A stretch of 64,000 bases of DNA, from positions 1 through 64,000 of the forward strand of contig JANWYT010000007.1 of the NCBI GenBank assembly GCA_025055175.1, read 5' to 3'. The stretch comes from Anaerolineae bacterium. GTDB lineage: Bacteria; Chloroflexota; Anaerolineae; Aggregatilineales; Phototrophicaceae. This document shows positions 1 to 8,059 of the stretch, in pieces; position 1 is the first letter of the stretch; the number at the start of each line of letters is the position of its first letter. Below the pieces are notes generated by a model. That model saw only the letters and a program-made list of their open reading frames with translations, had not been told where the DNA came from and did not search any database. A program made the position numbers and the translations under genes.

Positions 1-271
1 CAAGCCGTTCTTCGCAGCGCTGGACACAGACGGTGACGAATGGAAGCGCCTGGATTTGGCGCTGGCCACGCTGGCTCTCAATGTGCGTGGCCAAGCTCAC
101 AGCTTGCAACTTCCGTTCGCGTGGTCTTGGCTGAGCGATGATGAGCTGCATCAAGCCCTGGCAGCGGCCAGCAGCGCTTGCCCACATTTGTTGGCCTGGG
201 CCTTCGGCTGGATTGAGCTTATACTGTGGGCAACGTCCGCAGCCGAACATTCCCTGCTTAAGGAAACATGA
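1..271 (+). CDS. C-terminal end of an unrecognised protein (5' truncated)
   Basis: An open reading frame enters from the left edge and runs about 90 codons to a TGA at 269-271. Only the C-terminus is visible; it is rich in Leu, Ala and Trp and looks helical (for example AFAWSWLSDDELHQ-type segments). I do not recognise the family. The stop lies three bases before the ATG of the giant helicase, and the helicase's ribosome binding site (AAGGA at about 260-264) sits inside the last codons, so the two genes are almost certainly cotranscribed. It may be a partner subunit of the helicase; that is inference from spacing only. Confidence 0.6.
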   Translation, partial: KPFFAALDTDGDEWKRLDLALATLALNVRGQAHSLQLPFAWSWLSDDELHQALAAASSACPHLLAWAFGWIELILWATSAAEHSLLKET

Positions 272-274
272 CGT

Positions 275-3200
275 ATGAATCCTTTGCGTATCACAGAACG
301 CTTGCAAGAAGCGCTCGTCAGCTACCTGATGACGACCTTCGACGTCAACCGCGATGGCCAAAACGCCGAACTCTACAACCAAATCTACGATTCGCTGAAG
401 GCGCCGAACGCTTTGTTCAATGGCCCATTCCTGGAGCTGGCGCCGCCTTATAAGCGTGGACGTACCTTGCTCGACCTCATCGCAGAGGGAGTGCTGGACC
501 GACGCTTGGCTGAGCTGCCCTGCTTTCGGCAGAAGAAGCCACTGCCCCTGGACGCGCCGCTCTACACCCATCAGGAAGCCGCCATTCGTCGCATCAGTGG
601 GGAAGGGCGCGGCGTCGTCGTCTCATCCGGCACAGGCAGCGGCAAGACCGAGAGCTTCCTCATCCCCATCCTCAACGACCTGCTGATCGACGACAGCCAA
701 GGCGTGCGCGCTGTCCTCATCTATCCGCTGAATGCCCTGGTCAACGATCAGCTCGACCGCCTGCGCGAGCTGCTACAAGGCACAAAGATTACTTTTGGAC
801 GCTACACCAGCGAACTAGAGAACAGCACCAAAGACGCCCTGAACGAAATGGAAGAGCAGGGGATTAAAGCGCTGCCCAACGAGATCATCAGCCGCGAGCA
901 AATCCGCAAAGAGAACAGGCTGCCACAAATCCTCATCACCAACTACGCCATGTTGGAATACCTGCTGCTGCGCCCTCAGGACGATGTGCTGTTCCGCAGC
1001 GGCGCGTGGCGCTTCCTAGTCCTGGACGAAGCTCACAGCTACGGTGGCGCTAAGGGGATCGAGATCAGCATGCTGGTGCGGCGGCTGAAGCTGCGCCTGA
1101 ACAAGCAGAAGGGCGAGATGCGCTGCATCGCCACCAGCGCTACGCTAGTCAACGATGACCGAGAAGCGGCCCAGCGCTTCGCCCAAAACTTGTTCGGCGA
1201 AGCATACGCTCCTGAAGACATCATCTTGGGCCACCATGACGAGGATTCCCTGCTGCACGAAGGCCGCAGCGACCACACACCACCAAGCGCGGCTTGCTAC
1301 AACGATTTGGCCATCACCGACCTGCTCAGGCAGCTGCACGAGGGCCAGGCCCAAGCCAGCGACGTATTCGAAGCCCTGCGCCGAGCAGGCTGGCCTGAGC
1401 CACCACTGAAGGCTGACCTGAGCAGCCATACGGCCTCCAGCGCGCTCTACGCCGCTCTGCGCCACAATCAGCACCTGCAAGACCTCCTATGGTGGATCCT
1501 CGTAGACCGTCAAGGCCAGCCCGTCGTCCTGAGCGAAGCAGCCCGTCAAGTCTTCGAGACAGAGGGCCTCTCAGAACACGAACAACTAGATGCGCTGCAC
1601 CATCTGGTGGAGCTAGGCTTGCAAGCCCGCCCAACAGAAGATAGCGCGCCGCTGCTGCCGGCCCGCTATCACCTGTTCGCGCGGCCCTCACAAGGCTTAT
1701 GGGCCTGTCTCAACCCAAAGTGTTCAGGCCGCGAAGGCATCAGCTCAGAAGCCCCCTGGAGCAAGCTCTACTCCACGCCGCACGTCACCTGCGATTTGTG
1801 CGGCTGCGCTGTCTATCCTCTGGTCATCTGCCGTACCTGTGGTCAAGTGTATGTGCGCGGCGAAGAAGACAGTGAAGGCAAGCTGCAATCCTCTATCTCA
1901 CCCATGCAGAGCCTGAAGGACCGTCAGCCGCGCTATTTCACCTGGTCGCGCGCCCGTCATAACCGAGAGTTGGGCGAGACGGAGGACGCGGATGACGAAG
2001 CCGAAGCTCCCCAAGCCAGCGGAAAATCCGTCCAGTTGGTGGACGAAGAGGTCACGCTGTGCATGAACGACTCTTGCCGCCGCGCGCGCCGCTGTCAATG
2101 CCCTAGTCCAGCTAAGGTCACGCTCTACTGCATTGACGAAGAGACCAAAGACAAGATGGGCAGCCAGCGCAAGCCTGTCGAGCTTCTGCACCAGTGCTAC
2201 CGCTGTCAGACGAAGGCGCGGATCGAAGGTGAAGAGATCGCGACGCCGCTGCAGGTGACGGGCAGTACGCCGCTGGGCGTGCTGGTGAGCGAGATGTACC
2301 GCAACTTGCCCCCCAGCCCCAAGCCCGAACAGCGCGACAAGCCCGGCGAAGGGCGCAAGCTGCTGAGCTTTTACGATAGCCGTCAGGGCGCGGCTCGCTT
2401 TGCTGCCTTCCTGCAGGACGTCTTCAACCAAGACCTCTATCTCACAATCGTGCCAGAAGCGACGCGCCGCCTGGAAGGCAAACATCAGAGCGCCATTGAT
2501 TTTCTGGAAGTCAGCGAAGAGTGTGTAGATATTGGCTGGGATGAACTGCGCGTCTTCCAGAACGATCAAACGCTCGATGACATCAGCCGCTCAGGGCGCT
2601 TGAGCAGCAGTGACAGGCGACGTTTGACCACGATCGTACGAAAGCGCATGTTAGCTGAGCTGAGCGTCAACCGTCGCAGCCGCCAATCGCTGGAGTCGCT
2701 GGGGCTGCTGGCCGTCGAATACTTTGAGACGCCTCCCGACGTGGATGAGCTGGCGAAGTCCAGCGGCCTGAGCGCCGACCAGGTGCGGCTTTTGGCCCGC
2801 TACCTGCTGGACAGCCTGCGCCAAGACAAGGTGGTTGAGCTACCTGAAGGCGTAGAAGCCGATGACCGTGTCTTCGGCAGCAACAAGGGCCATCCGCGCG
2901 TGGTGCGCAGCAACCCACGAAATGGCGAAGTCCCCTGGGCAGGCCAGACGACCAGGCACAAGCGCTATCGCATAGCAGAGCGTATCCTCAGGGGACTGGG
3001 CAAACCCACCGACGAAGCGCGTGTGCGCGCCTTGCTGGACGGCCTGTGGGACTTGGTGCGCCGCGAGGTCTTGCACGAAGCGAGCAACGGCGCGTACCGC
3101 CTGCCTCTGAACCGCCTCTTCCTGACGACGCGCGCCACTTGGTATCGCTGCCAGAGCTGCCAGCGCCTCAGCCATGACGCAGCAATCCTGCCCTGCCCGC

Positions 3201-6070
3201 ACTGCGGTGATAACATGAAGCCTGCCGACATGGAAGAACTGCGCCGCCAAGATTACTACTACCAGGTGCTGAGCGCTCCGCTTCGGCCGCTGCGCGTAGA
3301 GGAACACACGGCTCAGCTCAAGCCAGAGCAGGGCAGGTTGTATCAGAACCTATTCAAGCAAGGGGACATCAACATCCTAAGCTGTTCGACCACCTTTGAG
3401 ATGGGCATTGACCTGGGCGACTTGCAGGCGGTCTTCTTGAACAATGTGCCGCCCAGCGTGGCCAACTATCGGCAGCGGGCCGGCCGCGCAGGACGGCGCG
3501 CTGGTGGAGCGGCCATGATCGTCACCTGGGCGACGGATCGTCCTCACGACCAAATTTATTTCACTGACCCGTCCTCCATCATTCGTGGGGCGGTGCGCGC
3601 GCCACGCATCCATCTGACCAACCACGAGATAGGCCGCCGCCACGTCTACGCCATCCTGCTGAGCGAGTTCCTACGCTACTGCTATCAGAAGGATCGCACC
3701 GAACTGAACACGCTCGATCCCTTTTTCAACTCTCAGATGCTAGGCAACCCGCACATCAATGAACTGCTTCCCTGGACTAAGAACCAGCGCCAAGCGCTCG
3801 GTCGCTTGTTGGAACGCTACAAAGTCGGCTTGGACTTTGAGATCACCGAAGCCGTGATCGATGATTTTGTGCGCGTCATGGAGAGGCAGCAGCAGCGCTA
3901 CTCAGAAACTCGGACTCAATACGAGCAGGCCATGAAACAATCATCCGATCAGCGGGACTTCGACGCTGCCAAAGATTACAAGAGGCTCATGGATCGTCTG
4001 GCCGCCGAAGAGCTGATCGATCACCTATCGAATCGCGGCGTGCTACCAAGCTATTCGTTCCCGCTGGAAGTGGTGGAGCTGGAGATTTTGCCCTCGGAGC
4101 AGGAACGCCACCCGCTGCGCCTGCAGCGCGACCTGCGCCAAGCCATCCGCGAATACGCGCCAGGGGCTGAAGTCGTGGCCAATAAGCGCCTGTGGACGAG
4201 CAGCGCCGTGAACTTCTACCGCGATACCCCTCTGATCTACGACTATCGCCTATGCAAGGAATGCAGTCACTTGGAAGTAGCCGAAGCAGCGGGCGTGCAG
4301 ATCAGCCTCACCCAATGCCCGATATGCGGCAAGGCTTATGGGGGAGAGAGCGCTGGCCAGTACCTCGTGCCAGATGGCTTCCGCGCGATTAAGCCGAGCA
4401 AAGCCGCGACGCAGTACGTCAAGCCAGCGCCTAGCAACATACACACAGCTCTGTATCTCAAAGCCAATCCCAGTTCTGAGTTGCGACCTCTAGGCCAGAT
4501 AGTCAGCCTTGACTATTCACGCGAGGGCAGGCTCTACTTCCTCAACGAGGGCGAGAGAGGCGGCTTTCGCCTGTGCATGCGCTGTGGCCAGGTTGCAGGC
4601 CCCAAACACAAGGCCTGCGAGGAGAAATATCGCGGCCAAGCCTGCGGCTCACCTGACATTAAGACCCTAAGCCTGGGCCACGCCATCACCACCGACACGC
4701 TGCAAATCCGCCTGCACAACACAGCCGACCTGAGCGTCCCGCGCAGCAAAGACTTCTTGTACAGCGTGCTATATGCCCTGATCCAGGGGGCGTGCCGCGC
4801 GCTGCAAATCGAGCGTCAGGACATCGACGGTCTGCTCTACCCTTTCCGGCCCTTTGCAGACCGAGACGACTACGAGATCAGCATAGTGCTGTACGACAAT
4901 GCGCCAGGTGGAGCAGGCCACGTTAAAGACATCCAGCAGAACTTCGCGCGCGTCGTTGATGAAGCCTATCAGATCATCAGCAGCTGCGACTGCGCGCCGA
5001 ACACGAGCTGCGTGCGCTGCCTGCGCGATTACAACAACCAGCTCGTGTACGACTATTTGCGCCGCGATGGCGCAGTGGAGTTCCTGGAGAGGCTGAGCCT
5101 AGCCCTGAAGCAGGACAAAAGCAGAGGTTTCTTAGAGGTGAAGCCAGCCAACGCGCTGGTCTGGCTGAAGCAGCACCTAGAAGAAGCGCGCGGCGAGCTG
5201 TATCTGGCTGCTGAAGCCATCACTTCCGATCCCATCAGCGGACAACGCGAGTCGTGGATTGACTTGCTGCGCGATCTGCTCAGCCGCGATATTCGTGTTA
5301 CCCTGCTGCTGAACCAAGATTTCGATCTGAGCAAGCGAGAGCATCTTGTGACATCGCGCCACTTGCAAAGCCTGTTGCTAAAACACGGCTCACTGCGCCT
5401 GCTGCGTGGCCCGCTGCCTGGCTGGCCCATCCTGATCCAAGATGACAACAACATGTGGCGGGCCATCAAACTATGCGACGGTGTGCTGCGCTTAGATGGC
5501 AATCCCATCCACAGCGTGCTACGCACGAGCCGCCACCCTGACATCATCCAGCAGGCCCGCGCCGACTTTCAGCGAGCAGAAGCCCAAGCCCAACCTTTGC
5601 ACGCACGCGACCTAGAGCCGCCTCCCAACACGCGCGTCTACGACGTCCCGCGCCGAGCTAAACTGCGCGAAAGCGACCTGGAAGCGCTGCGCGACGACTT
5701 CTTCAAGAAACCTGTGCGCCGAATGACGATCTCCGACCCCTATCTGATCGATCATGAGCGTCTGTTCAAGCGCGTCAGCGCCTACATCGATCTGGCCAAC
5801 CAGCACGGCACACTAGAGCGCGTCCTCATCATCACCCGCGATGCTGGCAAGCAGGGTCGCCAAGCCCAGACGGAAGCAGCGCACAAGCTCATGCAGCGCT
5901 ATCCTTTCGTCAAGGTCGAGCGACCGGAGAGCGTGCCACATGATCGTCAGATCAACGTAGATTACGTAGATGGCAGCAAAGCTCGACTGTTGCTTGGTCG
6001 TGGGCTGGACTTCATCCGCACAGACGGCAGCAGTGAACCAACTTACCTGGTAGTACAAGAACTGAGTTGA
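275..6070 (+). CDS. Giant DEAD/DEAH-box helicase with DUF1998 and MIT_C-like C-terminus (DruE-like)
   Basis: This 1,931-residue superfamily 2 helicase probably acts on nucleic acid in a defence or repair system. Visible motifs are a Q-like YTHQ (97-100), Walker A GTGSGKT (119-125), DEAH (251-254), SAT (288-290), motif V TTFEMGIDLGD and motif VI QRAGRAGRR (about 1065-1074). Many CxxC pairs lie between the two RecA-like lobes (for example CDLCGC, CRTCGQ, CYRCQT, CQSCQ, CPHCG). A DUF1998-like segment follows around 1500-1620 with NAPGGAGH and CVRCLRDYNNQ. Residues 1810-1925 contain DPYLIDHE, HDRQI and GRGLDFI, which resemble the PLD-fold MIT_C domain; a second PLD-like stretch may lie at about 1630-1750. 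Length and DUF1998 match helicases of the Druantia DruE type; MrfA-type DUF1998 helicases are much shorter. A ribosome binding site (AAGGA) precedes the ATG. The system type cannot be fixed without the upstream genes. Confidence 0.85.
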   Translation: MNPLRITERLQEALVSYLMTTFDVNRDGQNAELYNQIYDSLKAPNALFNGPFLELAPPYKRGRTLLDLIAEGVLDRRLAELPCFRQKKPLPLDAPLYTHQEAAIRRISGEGRGVVVSSGTGSGKTESFLIPILNDLLIDDSQGVRAVLIYPLNALVNDQLDRLRELLQGTKITFGRYTSELENSTKDALNEMEEQGIKALPNEIISREQIRKENRLPQILITNYAMLEYLLLRPQDDVLFRSGAWRFLVLDEAHSYGGAKGIEISMLVRRLKLRLNKQKGEMRCIATSATLVNDDREAAQRFAQNLFGEAYAPEDIILGHHDEDSLLHEGRSDHTPPSAACYNDLAITDLLRQLHEGQAQASDVFEALRRAGWPEPPLKADLSSHTASSALYAALRHNQHLQDLLWWILVDRQGQPVVLSEAARQVFETEGLSEHEQLDALHHLVELGLQARPTEDSAPLLPARYHLFARPSQGLWACLNPKCSGREGISSEAPWSKLYSTPHVTCDLCGCAVYPLVICRTCGQVYVRGEEDSEGKLQSSISPMQSLKDRQPRYFTWSRARHNRELGETEDADDEAEAPQASGKSVQLVDEEVTLCMNDSCRRARRCQCPSPAKVTLYCIDEETKDKMGSQRKPVELLHQCYRCQTKARIEGEEIATPLQVTGSTPLGVLVSEMYRNLPPSPKPEQRDKPGEGRKLLSFYDSRQGAARFAAFLQDVFNQDLYLTIVPEATRRLEGKHQSAIDFLEVSEECVDIGWDELRVFQNDQTLDDISRSGRLSSSDRRRLTTIVRKRMLAELSVNRRSRQSLESLGLLAVEYFETPPDVDELAKSSGLSADQVRLLARYLLDSLRQDKVVELPEGVEADDRVFGSNKGHPRVVRSNPRNGEVPWAGQTTRHKRYRIAERILRGLGKPTDEARVRALLDGLWDLVRREVLHEASNGAYRLPLNRLFLTTRATWYRCQSCQRLSHDAAILPCPHCGDNMKPADMEELRRQDYYYQVLSAPLRPLRVEEHTAQLKPEQGRLYQNLFKQGDINILSCSTTFEMGIDLGDLQAVFLNNVPPSVANYRQRAGRAGRRAGGAAMIVTWATDRPHDQIYFTDPSSIIRGAVRAPRIHLTNHEIGRRHVYAILLSEFLRYCYQKDRTELNTLDPFFNSQMLGNPHINELLPWTKNQRQALGRLLERYKVGLDFEITEAVIDDFVRVMERQQQRYSETRTQYEQAMKQSSDQRDFDAAKDYKRLMDRLAAEELIDHLSNRGVLPSYSFPLEVVELEILPSEQERHPLRLQRDLRQAIREYAPGAEVVANKRLWTSSAVNFYRDTPLIYDYRLCKECSHLEVAEAAGVQISLTQCPICGKAYGGESAGQYLVPDGFRAIKPSKAATQYVKPAPSNIHTALYLKANPSSELRPLGQIVSLDYSREGRLYFLNEGERGGFRLCMRCGQVAGPKHKACEEKYRGQACGSPDIKTLSLGHAITTDTLQIRLHNTADLSVPRSKDFLYSVLYALIQGACRALQIERQDIDGLLYPFRPFADRDDYEISIVLYDNAPGGAGHVKDIQQNFARVVDEAYQIISSCDCAPNTSCVRCLRDYNNQLVYDYLRRDGAVEFLERLSLALKQDKSRGFLEVKPANALVWLKQHLEEARGELYLAAEAITSDPISGQRESWIDLLRDLLSRDIRVTLLLNQDFDLSKREHLVTSRHLQSLLLKHGSLRLLRGPLPGWPILIQDDNNMWRAIKLCDGVLRLDGNPIHSVLRTSRHPDIIQQARADFQRAEAQAQPLHARDLEPPPNTRVYDVPRRAKLRESDLEALRDDFFKKPVRRMTISDPYLIDHERLFKRVSAYIDLANQHGTLERVLIITRDAGKQGRQAQTEAAHKLMQRYPFVKVERPESVPHDRQINVDYVDGSKARLLLGRGLDFIRTDGSSEPTYLVVQELS

Positions 6071-6101
6071 GTTGCTGGCTATCAGTCTTCTGAAGAACAA
6101 A

Positions 6102-6117
6102 TTTTGGGGTGAGGGCC
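6102..6117 (+). repeat. Short fragment of a dispersed intergenic repeat
   Basis: The segment ending in GGTGAGGGCC after the helicase matches the 3' end of the elements at about 17015-17049 (GGAGTGAGGGCC) and 48733-48795 (GGATGAGGGCC). It looks like a truncated copy of a dispersed intergenic element. Confidence 0.35.
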
Positions 6118-6176
6118 GATATAACCGTCCATGCGTTGGCCGCTTCCCAACGCAGGCTGAGCGCTGCACAAGCAAC

Positions 6177-6197
6177 AAAAAACGGCCTTTAGGCCGT
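6177..6197 (-). terminator. Rho-independent terminator of the Flp pilin gene
   Basis: Read on the minus strand, the perfect inverted repeat ACGGCCT/AGGCCGT (6182-6197) is followed by six T residues (6177-6182). It lies about 30 bases after the stop codon of the pilin gene. Confidence 0.8.
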
Positions 6198-6225
6198 CCT
6201 TTGCAAGCCTGGTGGGAACAGGACT

Positions 6226-6393
6226 TTACATGCCCTGGGCCCAGCGCAGGCCGATGAGGATATTGGAGAAGGTGTTGCCAATCGAAGGGCCGAGCAGCAC
6301 CAGAATGGCGATGACGACGACTGCTACCAGCACCAGGATGAGGGCGTATTCCACCAACCCCTGGCCTTCTTCTTGCTGAGGACGATAGAGCAT
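6226..6393 (-). CDS. Flp/Fap-type pilin, 55 aa
   Basis: This small gene encodes a 55-residue Flp-like type IVb pilin. The N-terminus is short and polar, with an EEGQGLVEYALILVLVAV region that matches the conserved Flp core: a Glu-Tyr pair (GLVEYAL) at the start of a hydrophobic helix, then a small C-terminal tail. Flp pilins are assembled by Tad-type secretion systems into adhesive fibres. No prepilin peptidase or Tad genes lie in this window, so the assembly machinery must be elsewhere. An AGGAGA ribosome binding site sits 7 bases before the ATG. The gene has its own promoter at 6498-6526 and a terminator at 6177-6197, so it is a single-gene unit. Confidence 0.85.
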   Translation of the reverse strand: MLYRPQQEEGQGLVEYALILVLVAVVVIAILVLLGPSIGNTFSNILIGLRWAQGM

Positions 6394-6420
6394 GAGGGCT
6401 TCTCCTGAAATGATGGAATC

Positions 6421-6435
6421 GTCCGCCAGGCGGAC
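6421..6435. repeat. Perfect inverted repeat in the pilin leader
   Basis: GTCCGCC-A-GGCGGAC is a perfect 15-base palindrome, 28 bases upstream of the pilin ATG and downstream of its predicted transcription start. It could fold as an RNA hairpin in the 5' leader or bind a regulator. Confidence 0.6.
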
Positions 6436-6497
6436 ACCGACGATAATGGGACGGAGTAATCAAAGAGATGATGGAAACTGTTCCTCCCCCATCTTTC

Positions 6498-6526
6498 AGT
6501 GTAACATAAAAGGGAGCAATAGGCAA
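6498..6526 (-). promoter_or_regulatory. Predicted promoter of the Flp pilin gene
   Basis: On the minus strand, TTGCCT (6521-6526) and TACACT (6498-6503) are separated by 17 bases, with an extended TGT just before the -10. Transcription would start near 6491, leaving a leader of about 98 nt. The rest of the 6394-6692 stretch shows no further gene. Confidence 0.55.
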
Positions 6527-6692
6527 AATTACTTTCGCAATGGAAGCAAGGAAGAATTTTAGATAACGTCGAGCGTCGGGCCGCTCGCCGCGTGCCGCAT
6601 ACAAGCGGCAGAGGTTCTTCGATGCGATGAGCCAAGCCAGACGCTGCACAAGACTTGCTCTGGCAGGAGCGGGCCGCGCAGCACCTGACTGT

Positions 6693-7049
6693 CTACTGAA
6701 TGCTGACGAGGACTTGTCCCACGCCGCTCCAGAGTTCTTCTAGCTTATAGTAGTGGCGCTGTTCTTCGTGGAAGATATGGACGATGACTGTACCATAATC
6801 CATCAGCACCCAGCCGCTCTCTGCTGTGCCTTCAGTAGAGAAGGCGTTCTGCCCCGTCTTCTCCTTGACGCTCTCATGCACGTACTCCATGAGAGCTTTG
6901 ATCTGTCGCGGGCTGTTGCCGTTGCACAGCACGAAAAAGTCAGCGATGATCGTATGGGGGCGCAGGTCAAGCAAGACGATGTTGTCCGCTTTGTGTTCTT
7001 CCACCACGTCCACGATCAGACGAGCCAATTCTAGTGAGTCCAGGGTCAT
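6693..7049 (-). CDS. rsfS: Ribosomal silencing factor RsfS
   Basis: This 118-residue protein belongs to the RsfS/YbeB/DUF143 family, which binds ribosomal protein L14 and blocks 30S-50S joining under starvation. Family landmarks are the ADNIVLLDLR strand, the ADFFVLCNGNSPRQIKA segment, the SGWVLMDYGTVIVHIF segment and the terminal YYKLEELW. Its length is normal for the family. A GAGGAG ribosome binding site precedes the ATG, and a TGC-TATAAT -10 box lies upstream at 7082-7087. The often-associated nadD gene is not next to it here; its left neighbour is the pilin gene. Confidence 0.95.
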   Translation of the reverse strand: MTLDSLELARLIVDVVEEHKADNIVLLDLRPHTIIADFFVLCNGNSPRQIKALMEYVHESVKEKTGQNAFSTEGTAESGWVLMDYGTVIVHIFHEEQRHYYKLEELWSGVGQVLVSIQ

Positions 7050-7081
7050 TTCTCCTCGCTAAGCGCCGCTCAATTTATTTT

Positions 7082-7087
7082 ATTATA
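7082..7087 (-). promoter_or_regulatory. Extended -10 box upstream of rsfS
   Basis: The minus strand reads TGC-TATAAT here, 33 bases before the rsfS start. No good -35 hexamer is seen 16-18 bases upstream, so this would be an extended -10 promoter. Confidence 0.5.
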
Positions 7088-7142
7088 GCATAGACTATGA
7101 GCTTAGCGCGTGAATTGCCCTAGCATGGCCTTTGGACGACGC

Positions 7143-7148
7143 TATAAT
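7143..7148 (+). promoter_or_regulatory. -10 box giving a near-leaderless glycosyltransferase mRNA
   Basis: TATAAT lies 8 bases before the ATG at 7157. A start 7 bases downstream would leave about 2 nt of leader. There is no ribosome binding site between them, which fits leaderless translation. Confidence 0.45.
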
Positions 7149-7156
7149 CGTGCCTC

Positions 7157-8026
7157 ATGTCTGCCCAAATCTCCATCCTGCTCGTCAACTACAACACCCG
7201 CGAACGCCTGCGCGAATGCCTAGACTCCATCCTGACTCACGAAGCAGGCCTGGTGCGCGAGGTGCTGGTGGTCGATAATGGCTCACAAGACGGCAGCGCC
7301 GAGATGGTGCGCGGCTATCCACCGCCTGTACGCCTCATCCACGAAGGCGAAAACACCTGGTTCAGCGGTGGGAACAACTTGGCAGCGCAGCAGGCCCAGG
7401 GAGAGGCCGTCTTCATCCTCAATCCCGACACAATCCTGCTGCCTAGCACGTTGCCTGGTATGTTGGCGGCGCTGTGCGCCGATGAGTCGCTAGGAGCGGT
7501 CACCTGCCGCCTGGAATACCCCGCCGACCGCCAGCCCCAGCGCACTTGCTCGCTCTATCCGCGTTACGCTGACCTATTGCTGGGCTACACCTTCCTGGGA
7601 GTGCTACTGCCCTGGTGGCGCGCCCGACGGCGCTGGCGAGCCTGGTATGCCGACTGGGCGCGCGACAGCACACGGCGCGTGGAAGTCGCGCCTGGCTCGT
7701 GTATCCTGGCCCGCCGCGAAGCCCTGGCCCGCGTCGGCGTCTTCGATCCGCGCCAGAAGCTGTATTTCACCGAGGACGATCTGTGCCGCCGCTTGGGCCA
7801 GGCGGGCTACGGCATCCTGTTCGTGGCCGAAGCCACCCTGCTGCACTACGAGCGCTCCAGCACGCGCCAAGTCCAACGCACCGCTACCCGTCTCTATTTC
7901 GACGACATGTTGATTTACTGCCGCAACTGGTACGGCCCATTAGCTGCAATGCTGTTGGCCCTGCTGGCCGCCCCCACCCGCTGGCTCATGGACTTGGCTC
8001 AGCGCTGGCGCGGCGAGTCAGCCTGA
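7157..8026 (+). CDS. Glycosyltransferase family 2 (rhamnosyltransferase-like)
   Basis: This 289-residue protein has the GT-A fold of family 2 enzymes of the WbbL/rhamnosyltransferase type. It begins with ISILLVNYNTRERLRECL. It has the nucleotide-sugar motif VVDNGSQDGSAEMV, a SGGNNLAAQ segment, the metal-binding DxD-like NPDTIL and an acceptor-side TEDDLCRRL. The C-terminus (LAAMLLALLAAPTRWL region) is hydrophobic and may touch the membrane. It probably adds a sugar to a cell-surface glycan or lipid-linked oligosaccharide; donor and acceptor cannot be read from the sequence. The ATG immediately follows a -10 box, so the mRNA may be leaderless. Confidence 0.85.
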   Translation: MSAQISILLVNYNTRERLRECLDSILTHEAGLVREVLVVDNGSQDGSAEMVRGYPPPVRLIHEGENTWFSGGNNLAAQQAQGEAVFILNPDTILLPSTLPGMLAALCADESLGAVTCRLEYPADRQPQRTCSLYPRYADLLLGYTFLGVLLPWWRARRRWRAWYADWARDSTRRVEVAPGSCILARREALARVGVFDPRQKLYFTEDDLCRRLGQAGYGILFVAEATLLHYERSSTRQVQRTATRLYFDDMLIYCRNWYGPLAAMLLALLAAPTRWLMDLAQRWRGESA

Positions 8027-8059
8027 TTCTTCCGTCCACTTGTCAATCAGGATAGTCTT

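Noticed and set aside
1898..2569. 223-codon frame on the minus strand inside the helicase
   Set aside because: It lies wholly opposite the coding frame of the helicase and has no recognisable domain or ribosome binding site.
5813..6649. 278-codon minus-strand frame spanning the helicase end and pilin gene
   Set aside because: It overlaps the helicase C-terminus, the terminator and the pilin gene, and has no domain. The pilin frame in the same region has a clear promoter, ribosome binding site and family match.
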